From CAVRXQ01 sp963725215 (GTDB lineage: Bacteria; Actinomycetota; Acidimicrobiia; Acidimicrobiales; Bog-793): a stretch of 64,000 nt of DNA. The notes beneath the pieces were generated by a model. That model was not told the DNA's origin. It saw only the letters and a list, made by a program, of their open reading frames with translations, and ran no database searches. Made by a program: the position numbers and the translations under genes. The stretch is taken from NCBI GenBank assembly GCA_963725215.1, contig CAVRXQ010000005.1, positions 62,001-126,000 of the forward strand, given 5' to 3'. Of this stretch, positions 47,812-56,045 are shown one piece after another. Numbering within the stretch: the stretch's first letter is position 1; every line of letters starts with the position of its first letter.

Positions 47812-48423
47812 ATGAGAAGGAAGACGTTCGACCTGATCCTGACGAGTGGGGGGGCGCTTGTGGTCGTCGTCCTCCTCGCGGCAGGTGCGCTGGCGATCTG
47901 GGGGTACTCGTACTCGAACTCGTCGGTGCGCAACCAGCTCGCAACCCAGCAGATCTTCTTCCCGCAGAAGGCCGCGTTCGCGCACCCGAAGGCCGGGACG
48001 GAGATCACCCCTGCGATGACGAAGACAGTCGAACCGTACGCCGGCCAGCAGGTGCTGAACGGCCAGCAGGCAGCGGTGTACGCCAACGACTTCATCGCCG
48101 TCCACCTCTCAGAGATGCCCTACGGCGGCGTCTACGCAAAGGTGAGCGCGGCGGCCCGTGCGGCAACGCCGGGTTCGGCGAAGGCGACCCAGCTCGCTGC
48201 GGTCGAAACAACGGTGTTCCAAGGCACCACGCTTCGCGGACTTCTCCTCGAAGCGAACGGCTTTTGGACCTTCGGCCAGATCGCGCTGTGGGCGGGAATC
48301 ATTGCCTTCATCTTCGCCGGAATCATGGCCCTTTTGACCGGGCTCGGCGCGTGGCACGTGCGCAAGGTGTCAGCGAGCGAGGAGTTCCCGAAGCTGCGGT
48401 CGACGAGCGCGATCGCCGCCTAA
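47812..48423 (+). CDS. Conserved two-helix membrane protein of unknown function
   Basis: A 203-residue protein with one helix near the N-terminus (LILTSGGALVVVVLLAAGALAIWGY) and one near the C-terminus (IALWAGIIAFIFAGIMALLTGLGA). Between them is an outside domain of about 120 residues, containing QLATQQIFFPQKAAFAHP and PYAGQQVLNGQQAAVYANDFIAVHL. Both ends would be cytoplasmic. ATG 47812 has AAGGAG eight bases upstream; the frame is open a little further. I recognise it as a type common in actinobacteria but know no function. It sits between dapB and dapA with its own upstream gap and strong hairpins after it. Confidence 0.8.
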   Translation: MRRKTFDLILTSGGALVVVVLLAAGALAIWGYSYSNSSVRNQLATQQIFFPQKAAFAHPKAGTEITPAMTKTVEPYAGQQVLNGQQAAVYANDFIAVHLSEMPYGGVYAKVSAAARAATPGSAKATQLAAVETTVFQGTTLRGLLLEANGFWTFGQIALWAGIIAFIFAGIMALLTGLGAWHVRKVSASEEFPKLRSTSAIAA

Positions 48424-48434
48424 GGGACACGGTC

Positions 48435-48537
48435 TCCGGGAGTCGCAATCCTCCCGGATTCTGAGGCGGCTCGACCCCCCTCGACCGCTTCGGATTCACT
48501 GCGCCGGATCCGAGCGTTTTGCTCGGACCCGGCGCAG
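48435..48537 (+). terminator. Two strong hairpins between the membrane-protein gene and dapA
   Basis: The first (TCCGGGAG/CTCCCGGA, 48435-48458, 8-base loop) is perfect. The second (48499-48537) has 9 + 7 paired bases with one mismatch around GTTTT. Together they probably end the upstream transcript. No long T-run is present. Confidence 0.65.
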
Positions 48538-48602
48538 CGACGCGTCATCGTTCGGGTTCTCGCCGGTCAGTCCTAGAGGACCTGCGGTAACGTCGGTTAC
48601 AG

Positions 48603-49526
48603 ATGGTTGAACCGAAGAGCCCGCGTTTTGGCGCCGTTCTCACCGCGATGGCGACGCCGTTCGACGAGCGTGGCGAACTCGACCTCGACGGTGCCGTCAA
48701 CCTGGCGCGTCATCTCGTCGGTCACGGTTCGGACGGGCTCGTGCTGTCGGGGACGACGGGCGAGGCGCCGGCGCTCAGCGATCACGAGCGTGTGTCGCTG
48801 TGGCGAGCGGTCGTGGAGTCGGTCGACGTCCCAGTGATCGCCGGCGCGACGACCGCGGACACCCGCCACTCGATCGAACTCACGAAGTCGGCGACCGATT
48901 GCGGCGTCGACGCGATCCTGGCGGTCGTCCCGTACTACAACAGGCCTTCCCAAGGCGGCCTCGAAGAACATTTCCGCGCCGTCGCGGCGGCGACGCCTCT
49001 GCCGATCGTTCTCTACGACATCCCGATCCGCACGGGTCGCAAGCTCGCTTCGGAGACGATCCTCACGTTGGCCCACGAAGTCCGGAACATCGTGGCGTTG
49101 AAAGACGCGGCCGGCGATCCCGCCGCGACGTTGCGATTGTTATCGCGCACCCCCGAAGGCTTCGAGTGTTACTCCGGGGACGACGCGCAGACCCTGGCAC
49201 TTCTCTCGGCTGGGGCCGTCGGCCTCATCGGCGTCGCGACCCACTGGTGCGGGACGGAGTGCAAAGAGATGATCGCCAGGTTCCGAACAGGCGACGTCGA
49301 CGGCGCGCTGGAGATCGGACGCGCCCTCGCCCCGAGCTTCGCCTACGAGACCGGCGACGACGCGCCGAACCCGATCCCGTTGAAGGCGATGCTGCGCGTC
49401 CTCGGTCTCCCGGCGGGCGAGTGCCGGCTGCCGATGGGCAAGGCACCGTCGTTCGTCGAAGAGCGGGCGAAGGCGGTTCTCGCCGAGCTTGACGCCTGGC
49501 GACAGGCGCGCCCTGCTCGTGGCTGA
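48603..49526 (+). CDS. dapA: 4-hydroxy-tetrahydrodipicolinate synthase
   Basis: DapA condenses pyruvate with aspartate semialdehyde. The 307-residue TIM barrel has the family GTTGEAPALSDHE motif, VVPYYNRPSQGGLEEHF with the catalytic tyrosine, and the Schiff-base lysine in VALKDAAGD. IRTGRKLA carries the carboxylate-binding arginine. ATG 48603 is preceded by GTAACGTCGGTTAC, a short inverted repeat. The last eight bases overlap rnj, so these two are co-translated. Confidence 0.96.
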   Translation: MVEPKSPRFGAVLTAMATPFDERGELDLDGAVNLARHLVGHGSDGLVLSGTTGEAPALSDHERVSLWRAVVESVDVPVIAGATTADTRHSIELTKSATDCGVDAILAVVPYYNRPSQGGLEEHFRAVAAATPLPIVLYDIPIRTGRKLASETILTLAHEVRNIVALKDAAGDPAATLRLLSRTPEGFECYSGDDAQTLALLSAGAVGLIGVATHWCGTECKEMIARFRTGDVDGALEIGRALAPSFAYETGDDAPNPIPLKAMLRVLGLPAGECRLPMGKAPSFVEERAKAVLAELDAWRQARPARG

Positions 49527-51180
49527 GCGCGTCCGGGTCGCCTTTTTGGGCGGCCTCGGCGAGATCGGCCGGAACTGCGCGCTCGTCGAACAGCGAAAAC
49601 GCCTGCTCGTCATCGACTGCGGGGTGATGTTCCCCGATCCCGACATGCCAGGCGTCGACCTCGTGCTGCCGGACTTCACATACCTGCGGGAGAACGCGCA
49701 TCGCATCGACGGCATCGTCTTGACCCACGGTCACGAGGACCATGTCGGCGGGCTCGGCTTCTTGCTCCGTGACATCGAGACAACCGTCTACGGCTCACGG
49801 CTCAGCCTCGGCTTCGCACGCAGCCGTCTCGAGGAGTCGAACGCGAAGGGCGGCTCCGAGCTCGTCGAGGTGCACGACGGTGAGCGCCGGAAAATCGGAG
49901 TGTTCGACATCGAGTTCATCCCCGTCACGCACTCGGTGCCGCAGGGCTTCGCGATCGCGATCCACAGCGATCAAGGCGTGATCTTGCACACGGGGGATTT
50001 CAAGCTCGATCTCACGCCGGTCGACGGGCGGAGGACCGACCTCGCACGGATCGGCGCGCTCGCGGACTCGGACGGCATCCGTCTCGTGCTCGCCGACTCG
50101 ACGAACGCCGAGGAGCCGGGGTTCACCCGCAGCGAGCGCTCGGTCGGCGAGACGTTCCGCCAGATCTTCGTCGAGCACCGCCAGCGCCGCGTCGTCGTGG
50201 CGTGCTTCGCGAGCCACCTCCACCGGATCCAGCAGGTCGCCGACGCCGCGGTGGCGAACGGCCGCCACGTCGCGCTGTTGGGTCGCTCGATGCTGCGCAA
50301 CGTGGCGCTCGGTCGCGAGCTCGGGTTGCTGTCGATCCCCGAGGACGCGCTGATCGAAGTCGAGACCGTCGAGGGTCGCGATCCGGGATCGGTGTGCGTG
50401 ATCTCGACCGGATCGCAGGGAGAGCCGATGTCCGCGCTGTCGCTTCTGGCGGCGGGGGAGAACCGTCGCCTGGCGATCCAAGAGAACGACGTCGTCGTGT
50501 TGTCGAGCCACGCGATCCCGGGCAACGAATGGGCCGTCGCCCGGGTGATCGACGGACTGTCCCGAAGGGGCGCGTGGGTCATCCACTCCGGTGTCGCGCA
50601 CGTCCACGAGACGGGGCATGCGAAACAAGGCGAACTGCAGACGCTGTTGAACGTCGCCAAGCCGAAAAGCTTCATCCCGGTCCACGGCGAGTACCGCCAT
50701 CTGCTGCGCCACGCCCGCCTGGCGATCGAGATGGGGGTGCAAGAGCGCGAGGTGCTGTTGTGCGAAGACGGCGACGCGGTGGCACTCAGCGACGAGGGGA
50801 TCGACTTCGACGGCGAGGTCCCGGCGGGCTACCTCTTTGTGGACGGCGTCGTCGGCGACGTCGGCGAGACGGTGCTGCGCAACCGGCGCGTCCTGGCCGA
50901 AGAGGGGGTCGTGGTGGTCGTCGTCACCGTCGACCGGCGCTCGGGCGACATCGTCACCGGACCAGAGATCATCACCCGCGGCTGGGTGCACGCGGCGGAG
51001 GCGGAGGAGCTGATCGAAGACGCCCGCACCGAGGTCACCAAGGCCGTCGCCGAGGCGACGGGCGCCGGCGCGAACGACGTCGAGACGCTGCGAAGAGTCG
51101 TCCGTCGCGCCGCGGGCCGGCTCGTCAACGAGCGGACGAAGCGCCGGCCGATGATCGTGCCCGTCGTAATGGAGTCTTGA
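49519..51180 (+). CDS. rnj: Ribonuclease J
   Basis: RNase J is a metallo-beta-lactamase-fold nuclease with 5'-exo- and endonuclease activity, used in RNA decay and rRNA maturation. The 553-residue protein has FLGGLGEIGRNC at the start, the zinc motif LTHGHEDHVGG, HTGDFKLD, the beta-CASP segment STGSQGEPMSALSLLAAGE, and PVHGEYRHLLRHA. A C-terminal dimer domain follows. GTG 49519 overlaps dapA by eight bases; the frame is open a little further up, without family similarity. Confidence 0.97.
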   Translation: MAERVRVAFLGGLGEIGRNCALVEQRKRLLVIDCGVMFPDPDMPGVDLVLPDFTYLRENAHRIDGIVLTHGHEDHVGGLGFLLRDIETTVYGSRLSLGFARSRLEESNAKGGSELVEVHDGERRKIGVFDIEFIPVTHSVPQGFAIAIHSDQGVILHTGDFKLDLTPVDGRRTDLARIGALADSDGIRLVLADSTNAEEPGFTRSERSVGETFRQIFVEHRQRRVVVACFASHLHRIQQVADAAVANGRHVALLGRSMLRNVALGRELGLLSIPEDALIEVETVEGRDPGSVCVISTGSQGEPMSALSLLAAGENRRLAIQENDVVVLSSHAIPGNEWAVARVIDGLSRRGAWVIHSGVAHVHETGHAKQGELQTLLNVAKPKSFIPVHGEYRHLLRHARLAIEMGVQEREVLLCEDGDAVALSDEGIDFDGEVPAGYLFVDGVVGDVGETVLRNRRVLAEEGVVVVVVTVDRRSGDIVTGPEIITRGWVHAAEAEELIEDARTEVTKAVAEATGAGANDVETLRRVVRRAAGRLVNERTKRRPMIVPVVMES

Positions 51181-51192
51181 GAGCGCACTGCG

Positions 51193-51209
51193 GGGGCGCG
51201 AGGCGCCCC
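51193..51209. terminator. Bidirectional hairpin between rnj and the sigma gene
   Basis: GGGGCGC-GAG-GCGCCCC is a perfect 7-bp hairpin, 12 bases after the rnj stop and four bases before the stop of the convergent sigma gene. It can act for both. Confidence 0.6.
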
Positions 51210-51213
51210 TTGC

Positions 51214-52122
51214 CTAGGAGGCCTGTGACGAGACGAGGTCTTCTCGCACCGCACCGAGCATCGACCGCAGCGACTTCAACGCCTCCGATTCGATCTGGCA
51301 GGCCCTGGAGGCGGTCACGCCGAGCTGCTTGCCGACCTGTTCGAAGGTGAACCCGTGGAACAGGTGCAGCGTGACGACGAGTCGCTGACGCTCGGGGAGG
51401 TCGTCGACCGCCTTTCGCAGCTCGTCGATCTCGCTCGAGCCGACGACCGAATCCTCGGGGCTGCCGCTCTTTTCGTCGGTCAGCGTCTCGACGAGTCGGA
51501 CCGAGCCGTCGGGGGACTCGACCTCGATGATGTGGTCGAGGTGCAACAGCTGCGAGGAGCGCACCCCCGACAACACGTCGGAGCGGGCCGAGCCGCTGAT
51601 GCCCATCGAGTCGAGGACTTCGGCGGAGTCGGGCGTCCGTCCGAGCTGGTGGCCGAGGTGGTCCGCGGCGGCCTGGTACTCGGTGACCTGGCGTCTCACC
51701 CCACGAGGCAGCCAGTCCAGCCGGCGCAGCTCGTCGAAGATCGCGCCCCTGATGCACATCGAGGCGTAGGCGGGGAAGCGCTCGATCGGGGAGGAGGCCT
51801 CGAAGCGGTCGAGGGCGGAGATCAGTCCGATCAGCCCGAAGCTCGCCAGGTCGTCGCGCTCCCAATAGGCGCGCACCGCGTCTGAGAGCTGGGAGACGAC
51901 CATCAAGACGAGCGGCTCGTAGGCGAGCAACAAGTCGTTGCGGTACGCCTGGTCGCCGTGGTGACGGTACTGGGCCCACAAGTTCTCATAGGTCGGCCCG
52001 ACGAAGGTGTAGCGGCGTTGCGTGTGCGCCACCGGCGGTTGCCGTGGAGGCCTCGACGCGCGCGCCGCGCCGGCGCGCTCCGACAAGACTTCCTGGTCAG
52101 CGCCGCGATTCGGCGGTGTCAC
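51214..52122 (-). CDS. WhiG/FliA-type alternative sigma factor
   Basis: A 302-residue sigma-70 family protein of the sigma-28 group. Region 2 is ENLWAQYRHHGDQAYRNDLLLAYEPLV and ERFPAYASMCIRGAIFDELRRLDWLPRGVRR; the last segment is the FliA/WhiG hallmark. Region 3 follows (DHLGHQLGRTPDSAEVLDSMG). Region 4 is LPERQRLVVTLHLFHGFTFEQVGKQLGVTASRACQIESEALKSLR. No flagellar genes are nearby. In streptomycetes WhiG controls development and is held by an anti-sigma factor that depends on cyclic di-GMP. Here a GGDEF-EAL gene is divergent from it. GTG 52122 gives about 35 variable N-terminal residues; the true start may be inside them. Confidence 0.9.
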   Translation of the reverse strand: MTPPNRGADQEVLSERAGAARASRPPRQPPVAHTQRRYTFVGPTYENLWAQYRHHGDQAYRNDLLLAYEPLVLMVVSQLSDAVRAYWERDDLASFGLIGLISALDRFEASSPIERFPAYASMCIRGAIFDELRRLDWLPRGVRRQVTEYQAAADHLGHQLGRTPDSAEVLDSMGISGSARSDVLSGVRSSQLLHLDHIIEVESPDGSVRLVETLTDEKSGSPEDSVVGSSEIDELRKAVDDLPERQRLVVTLHLFHGFTFEQVGKQLGVTASRACQIESEALKSLRSMLGAVREDLVSSQAS

Positions 52123-52385
52123 CGCGCGCCCCTCGGGCGTGCCGCGCCACCCGTTTGAGTCAGCACTCGCGCATCATACGCACCATTCGCCACATTCCGA
52201 TAGATGCAAATTGCTCAGCTTCTCAGCGCGCCCATTTCGGCTAATCCGACTCTTCCTCGGACGAGAGCGGCAACGTCGAGCGGGTGCGGCGTCTGGCGTT
52301 CGCTGGACCGTCGTCGCTGCTCATCAGTGCCGCCCGGGGGCGCCAGGCTCGGTTCCGGCCGTCCGACGCCGCGAAAAGAGCTGCC

Positions 52386-52451
52386 ATGAAAACCACTATG
52401 AGTGGTGATATAACCACAGAAAGTGGTAAGCACTATTTACCCCCTTGCTGA
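52386..52451 (+). other. 21-codon ORF overlapping a tandem palindrome
   Basis: ATG 52386 opens a 21-codon frame (MKTTMSGDITTES..., ending YLPPC), with AAAAGAG about 5 bases before it. The first part is also the tandem operator-like repeat. It may be a leader peptide, a secreted signal peptide or chance. The Cys at the last position is notable. The stretch is AT-rich compared with both neighbours. Confidence 0.3.
52392..52427. promoter_or_regulatory. Two palindromes 21 bp apart ahead of the GGDEF-EAL gene
   Basis: ACCACTATGAGTGGT (52392-52406) and ACCACAGAAAGTGGT (52413-52427) share ACCAC and AGTGGT arms. Their centres are exactly 21 bp apart, two helical turns, which suits cooperative binding of two dimers on one DNA face. 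The site lies 270 bases upstream of the sigma gene and 165 bases upstream of the GGDEF-EAL gene. Confidence 0.6.
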
Positions 52452-52466
52452 GCCCCGGTGTGCCAC

Positions 52467-52494
52467 TAAAGGCGGCCGGAACTCTCGTCGTTAG
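52467..52494 (+). promoter_or_regulatory. Candidate sigma-28/WhiG-type promoter
   Basis: TAAA (52467-52470), a 16-base spacer and GTCGTTAG (52487-52494) compare with the WhiG/sigma-28 consensus TAAA-N15-16-GCCGATAA: the -35 is exact and five of eight -10 bases match. A start near 52501 would leave about 90 untranslated bases before the GGDEF-EAL start. The divergent gene encodes a sigma factor of this class. Confidence 0.35.
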
Positions 52495-52591
52495 GAACGC
52501 GTGGCCGGATCCACGGTGACAATGCGTAGCGAACGCGCCGAGACCTCGAGCGCGCCGTTTTCGGCGGCGCGTTGTCGCTCACCGCCACCTC

Positions 52592-54910
52592 GTGGTCGGC
52601 GCGATTGTTGCTGTGGTCGCGACGACGGTCGCGTTCGATCCGAGTGGCTTCATCGTCATCGCGGCTGGCTCGGTCGGCTCATTGATCGCGGTGTGCGTCG
52701 GTGTCTGGATCTATCGCCCGGCGCGCGTGGTTCCGTGGCTGCTGGCCATCGGCGCGCTCGTTCTGTTCCTCGCTGATGGCATCACGCGCGACATGTACTC
52801 GACGCTTGGCACCACCTTGACGTGGCAGCGGACGTTGATCCCCGACTTCATCGCCCTGCCGGGGGCGGTGCTCTTGGGGAGTGCGCTCGTCGGGTTCGAT
52901 CGTGCTCGGCACGACTCTCGAACGAGGCGCCACGTGATCATGTTCGACGGCGTGCTCGCCGCACTGGCGATCTTGGCGCTGTCATGGGTGTACGTGATCG
53001 AACCGATCGTCTCGCGCCACCACACGCCACTTGTGGTGCGGATCATCCTCGTCGGTTACCCCACCGTCTCGCTGTTCCTGTTCGTCCTAACCGTCCAGAT
53101 CGCCTACGGCGGGGGGCGCGAGCGCGGCGCGGCGGATCGCTACTTGATCGGCGCGATGGCGGCGATGTTCATCGGCGACGCGCTCTACATGCTCGCCGAG
53201 ATCCACGTCGTACCGGACTCGAGGTTGATCGAACTTCCGTACCTGATCGCCTTCGCCTCCGCGGCGGCCGGCGCGCTCGACCCCTCGATGCGTCTGCTCA
53301 CCGAGCGCGGCAGCCTTCCCGGCACGCGCTGGACGAAGCCGCGCTTTGTCCTTGTTGGGGCGGCGCTGCTCATCCCGCCTGTCTTGTTGCTCGCCACCCA
53401 TAACGATCCGTTCAGTGAGCGGGCTGTGCTTTTCGGCATCGTGTTTGCGTTGTCGGCGACGGCGATCTTGCAAGTGGTTCAGGCGCTACGCGCGATGGAA
53501 CAGTCCGAATCTCGCCTCATGCACCAGGCGTTGCATGACGATCTCACGACGCTTCCGAACCGACGGAGTCTGACTGGTCACCTCACCCGAACCCTCGCGA
53601 AGGTCGAAGATCCCGACTCGATGATTGCCGTCATCTTGTTGGACATCGACCGCTTCAAGCTGATCAACGACACCCTCGGCCATGGCCACGGCGACGATCT
53701 GCTCGTGCAGGTCGCGCGTCGTCTGCGGCTCTATGCACACGGCGTGGACTTCGTCGCCCGAGTCGGCGGAGACGAATTCGTCTTCGTCCCCGAAAAAACG
53801 GTCAACGAGCTCGAAGCGCGAAGCGTTGCGAACGAGTTGCGCGCGCACCTGAACGAGCCGTTCGTCATCGCGGGCACCGAGCTGCACGTAACCACGAGCG
53901 TCGGCGTCGCCTGCTCTGGCCCAGGGGGCGGGCGTGCCGGTGCGGAGCAGCTCGTCCGCAACGCCGACACGGCGATGTATCAGGCGAAAGAGGCGGGCCG
54001 AGACGCCGTGGCACTGTTCGAAGATTCGATGCGGTCCCAGCTCACCGAGCGAGTCATCATCGAGCGCGAGCTGCATCACGCCGTCGAGCGTCACCAGCTC
54101 CATCTCGTCTTCCAGCCGATCATTAGCTACCAGACGAGCGACGTCTTGGGTGTCGAGGCGCTCCTGCGCTGGGCGCATCCGACACTCGGCGTCATCCCGC
54201 CACTTCGGTTCATCTCGATCGCCGAGGAGACCGACCTCATCGGCGAGATCGGGATGTTCGTCCTCGACGAGGCTCTGCGCACGCTCGCGACGTGGCGCGC
54301 GGTGCCCCGCTTCGAAAACCTCCTCGTTTCCGTCAACTTGTCCGTGGTGCAGTTGCGCGACGAGCTCCTCGTCCAGCGCGTCGCGCGCTCGCTCCAACAG
54401 CACGGGGTTCCCGGATCGGCGCTTACTTTGGAGATCACCGAATCCGAGATGATGCGCGACCCCGAGCTGGCGATCTCGGTGCTGAACGAAATCCGCCGCC
54501 TCGGCGTGCGCATCGCCGTGGATGACTTCGGCACCGAGTACTCCTCACTCGCCTACCTGCAGCGCCTTCCGATCGACGAGCTGAAGATCGACCGAAGCTT
54601 CGTTGTCGGGCTCGGCAACGGCGAGACTGCGTCAGAGACCCTCATCGGCGCGATCGTCGCGATGGCGAACGCGCTCGGAATTCGCACCGTCGTGGAAGGA
54701 GTCGAAACCTCGACCCAAGCGGCAAAAGTCGCGGCGCTCGGCTGCCATGGCGCGCAGGGGTTCTTGTACGCGCGCCCGGCGAGAGCCGATCAGGTTCTCG
54801 ATATCGTCGGGCTGCTCAACCGTGCTCTGCCCGCTGGGATCGAGCCGGAGCCTGCTGTTGAGGAACATCTCCCACCACAGCTCGAAGTCGTTCAAGGTCG
54901 AGGCTGGTGA
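52592..54910 (+). CDS. Membrane GGDEF-EAL protein (cyclic di-GMP synthesis/degradation)
   Basis: A 772-residue protein with about eight N-terminal helices (residues 1-300), for example FIVIAAGSVGSLIAVCVGVWIY and RFVLVGAALLIPPVLLLATH. A GGDEF domain (about 315-480; DIDRFKLINDTLGHGHGDDLL, active site RVGGDEFVF) and an EAL domain (about 490-750; GVEALLRWAHP, VNLSVVQLRD, VDDFGTEYSSLAYL, KIDRSFV, VVEGVET) follow. Both catalytic motifs are intact, so it could make and break cyclic di-GMP. GTG 52592 is the first usable start after a stop at 52517-52519. Its 3' end overlaps the convergent GNAT gene by 95 bases. Confidence 0.92.
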   Translation: MVGAIVAVVATTVAFDPSGFIVIAAGSVGSLIAVCVGVWIYRPARVVPWLLAIGALVLFLADGITRDMYSTLGTTLTWQRTLIPDFIALPGAVLLGSALVGFDRARHDSRTRRHVIMFDGVLAALAILALSWVYVIEPIVSRHHTPLVVRIILVGYPTVSLFLFVLTVQIAYGGGRERGAADRYLIGAMAAMFIGDALYMLAEIHVVPDSRLIELPYLIAFASAAAGALDPSMRLLTERGSLPGTRWTKPRFVLVGAALLIPPVLLLATHNDPFSERAVLFGIVFALSATAILQVVQALRAMEQSESRLMHQALHDDLTTLPNRRSLTGHLTRTLAKVEDPDSMIAVILLDIDRFKLINDTLGHGHGDDLLVQVARRLRLYAHGVDFVARVGGDEFVFVPEKTVNELEARSVANELRAHLNEPFVIAGTELHVTTSVGVACSGPGGGRAGAEQLVRNADTAMYQAKEAGRDAVALFEDSMRSQLTERVIIERELHHAVERHQLHLVFQPIISYQTSDVLGVEALLRWAHPTLGVIPPLRFISIAEETDLIGEIGMFVLDEALRTLATWRAVPRFENLLVSVNLSVVQLRDELLVQRVARSLQQHGVPGSALTLEITESEMMRDPELAISVLNEIRRLGVRIAVDDFGTEYSSLAYLQRLPIDELKIDRSFVVGLGNGETASETLIGAIVAMANALGIRTVVEGVETSTQAAKVAALGCHGAQGFLYARPARADQVLDIVGLLNRALPAGIEPEPAVEEHLPPQLEVVQGRGW

Positions 54911-55713
54911 GGTCCTCGGTCGGGCGCAACTCGACGTAGCCGGGAACGCGGCGCGCGGTCGCCGCGGCGGCGAGCGGCGAGAGCGGCGAGAGCGCAGGTT
55001 CGATGCCGACACCTTCGAACATGATCCCGTGCATCGGGGGATCGACGACGGCGAGCTGGCTTCGGTAACCGGGGACCGAGAGGTAAACCGGAAGGCACTC
55101 GGAGCCGAGGTACGGCCGGCCCTCGGCGAAGGCGATGAAGGGTTGGTGGAACCGGACCCGCGACATACGCAAGACCGCCAGGTCGATGATGGCGATCATC
55201 CATTGAAAGCCGAGTTCGATCGCCGTGCGAAGACCCGACTGGTAAAGACCCATCGAGACGAGCCCCGTCGCCATCGGGCTGCGGTACTCGGGTGCGACCG
55301 CCAAGGTCGCGATGTCCCACGTCTTTTCGAGGTCGCACGGCAGCGTGTGCCCGCGCGACGAAGTCGTCAACGGTCTCGTCCCATGAGCGAGGCATGTCGT
55401 TGACTGTTTTCATTCCCGGGCCGCCCGCGGTCGGCAGGATGATCCGTACCGCGCCCGCCGGCACCTCGCGGCGGTGGTCGAGGATGCAGAAGAACAGGCT
55501 CGCGGACTCGTACTCGCCGTACTCGGCGCGGATCGTCTCGGGGGTGATGCCGAAGCTCTGTAGCAGCACCGCCGATTCGACGGCACGGGCGAGTTCGGCA
55601 GCGGGGTCGAAGGGACCGAAGCAGTATGCGCCGAAAGGCTGCACGATGCCGCGGGGAATGACCGAACGGGCGAGGCCCCGCAGCCTCTCGGAGGCGAGGT
55701 CGACGATGGACAT
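54816..55713 (-). pseudogene. GNAT/LuxI-fold acyltransferase, frameshifted
   Basis: ATG 55713 opens a protein that reads MSIVDLASERLRGLARSVIPRG, then SASLFFCILDHRREVPAGAVRIILPTAGGPGMKTV to DDFVARAH. Near 55345 the frame shifts by one base, and the sequence goes on as TLPCDLEKTWDIATLAVAPEYRSP, TAIELGFQWMIAIID to the stop at 54816. The joined protein is about 298 residues. The layout, with a basic strand VRIILP followed by WDIATLAV, recalls LuxI/FeeM-type GNAT acyl-transferases that make acyl-homoserine lactones or N-acyl amino acids; this is inference from pattern. AGGA lies seven bases before the ATG. A 46-codon ORF precedes it directly. Confidence 0.6.
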
Positions 55714-55722
55714 TTCGGCGTC

Positions 55723-55863
55723 CTAAGCCGTGCGCGCGACGATCTCGATCGCCGAGAAGAACTCCTGCGTAAACGCGAGGGCGGCTTCGGGGTCGAACGG
55801 AGCGGGCGCGCGGTTGCTCACAGGTTCGTCCACAAGTTGCACGTGAGCCGACCGCATATTCAT
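55723..55863 (-). CDS. 46-residue small protein upstream of the GNAT gene
   Basis: ATG 55863 opens 46 codons (MNMRSAHVQLVDEP, then FDPEAALAFTQEFFSAIEIVARTA); ATG 55857 is a second possible start. The stop lies nine bases before the GNAT start, so the two would be one transcript. The C-terminal half is a likely amphipathic helix. GC use at third positions is high, as in true genes here. I see no good ribosome-binding site. It matches no family I know. Confidence 0.5.
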   Translation of the reverse strand: MNMRSAHVQLVDEPVSNRAPAPFDPEAALAFTQEFFSAIEIVARTA

Positions 55864-56045
55864 GAGGTTACTGTTGTCTATCCGACCAGGACAAATGGGC
55901 TGGTCTCCCGACCAATTTAGGTCATTTCCACAGGCAAATCTTGCGCTGACCTCAGAAAAAACTGGCGCCTGTGCATTAACCGGCGACGCTTCCCGCTTCG
56001 TTTACAGGAAGGCGTCAAGTTCGCGTCAGCTTCGCAAGCTTCGCG
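55864..56045. promoter_or_regulatory. AT-rich regulatory region with inverted repeats before the small ORF and GNAT gene
   Basis: On the minus strand this is the upstream region of the small ORF. It has a 22-bp inverted repeat with 6-bp arms (GACCAG/CTGGTC, 55884-55905), similar in size to a lux box. A wider pair follows (AGGTCA 55919-55924, TGACCT 55947-55952). It also holds the first copy of a 13-bp direct repeat (TTCGCGTCAGCTT, 56020-56032 and 56040-56052, period 20); the second copy covers the end of the next gene. Confidence 0.45.
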
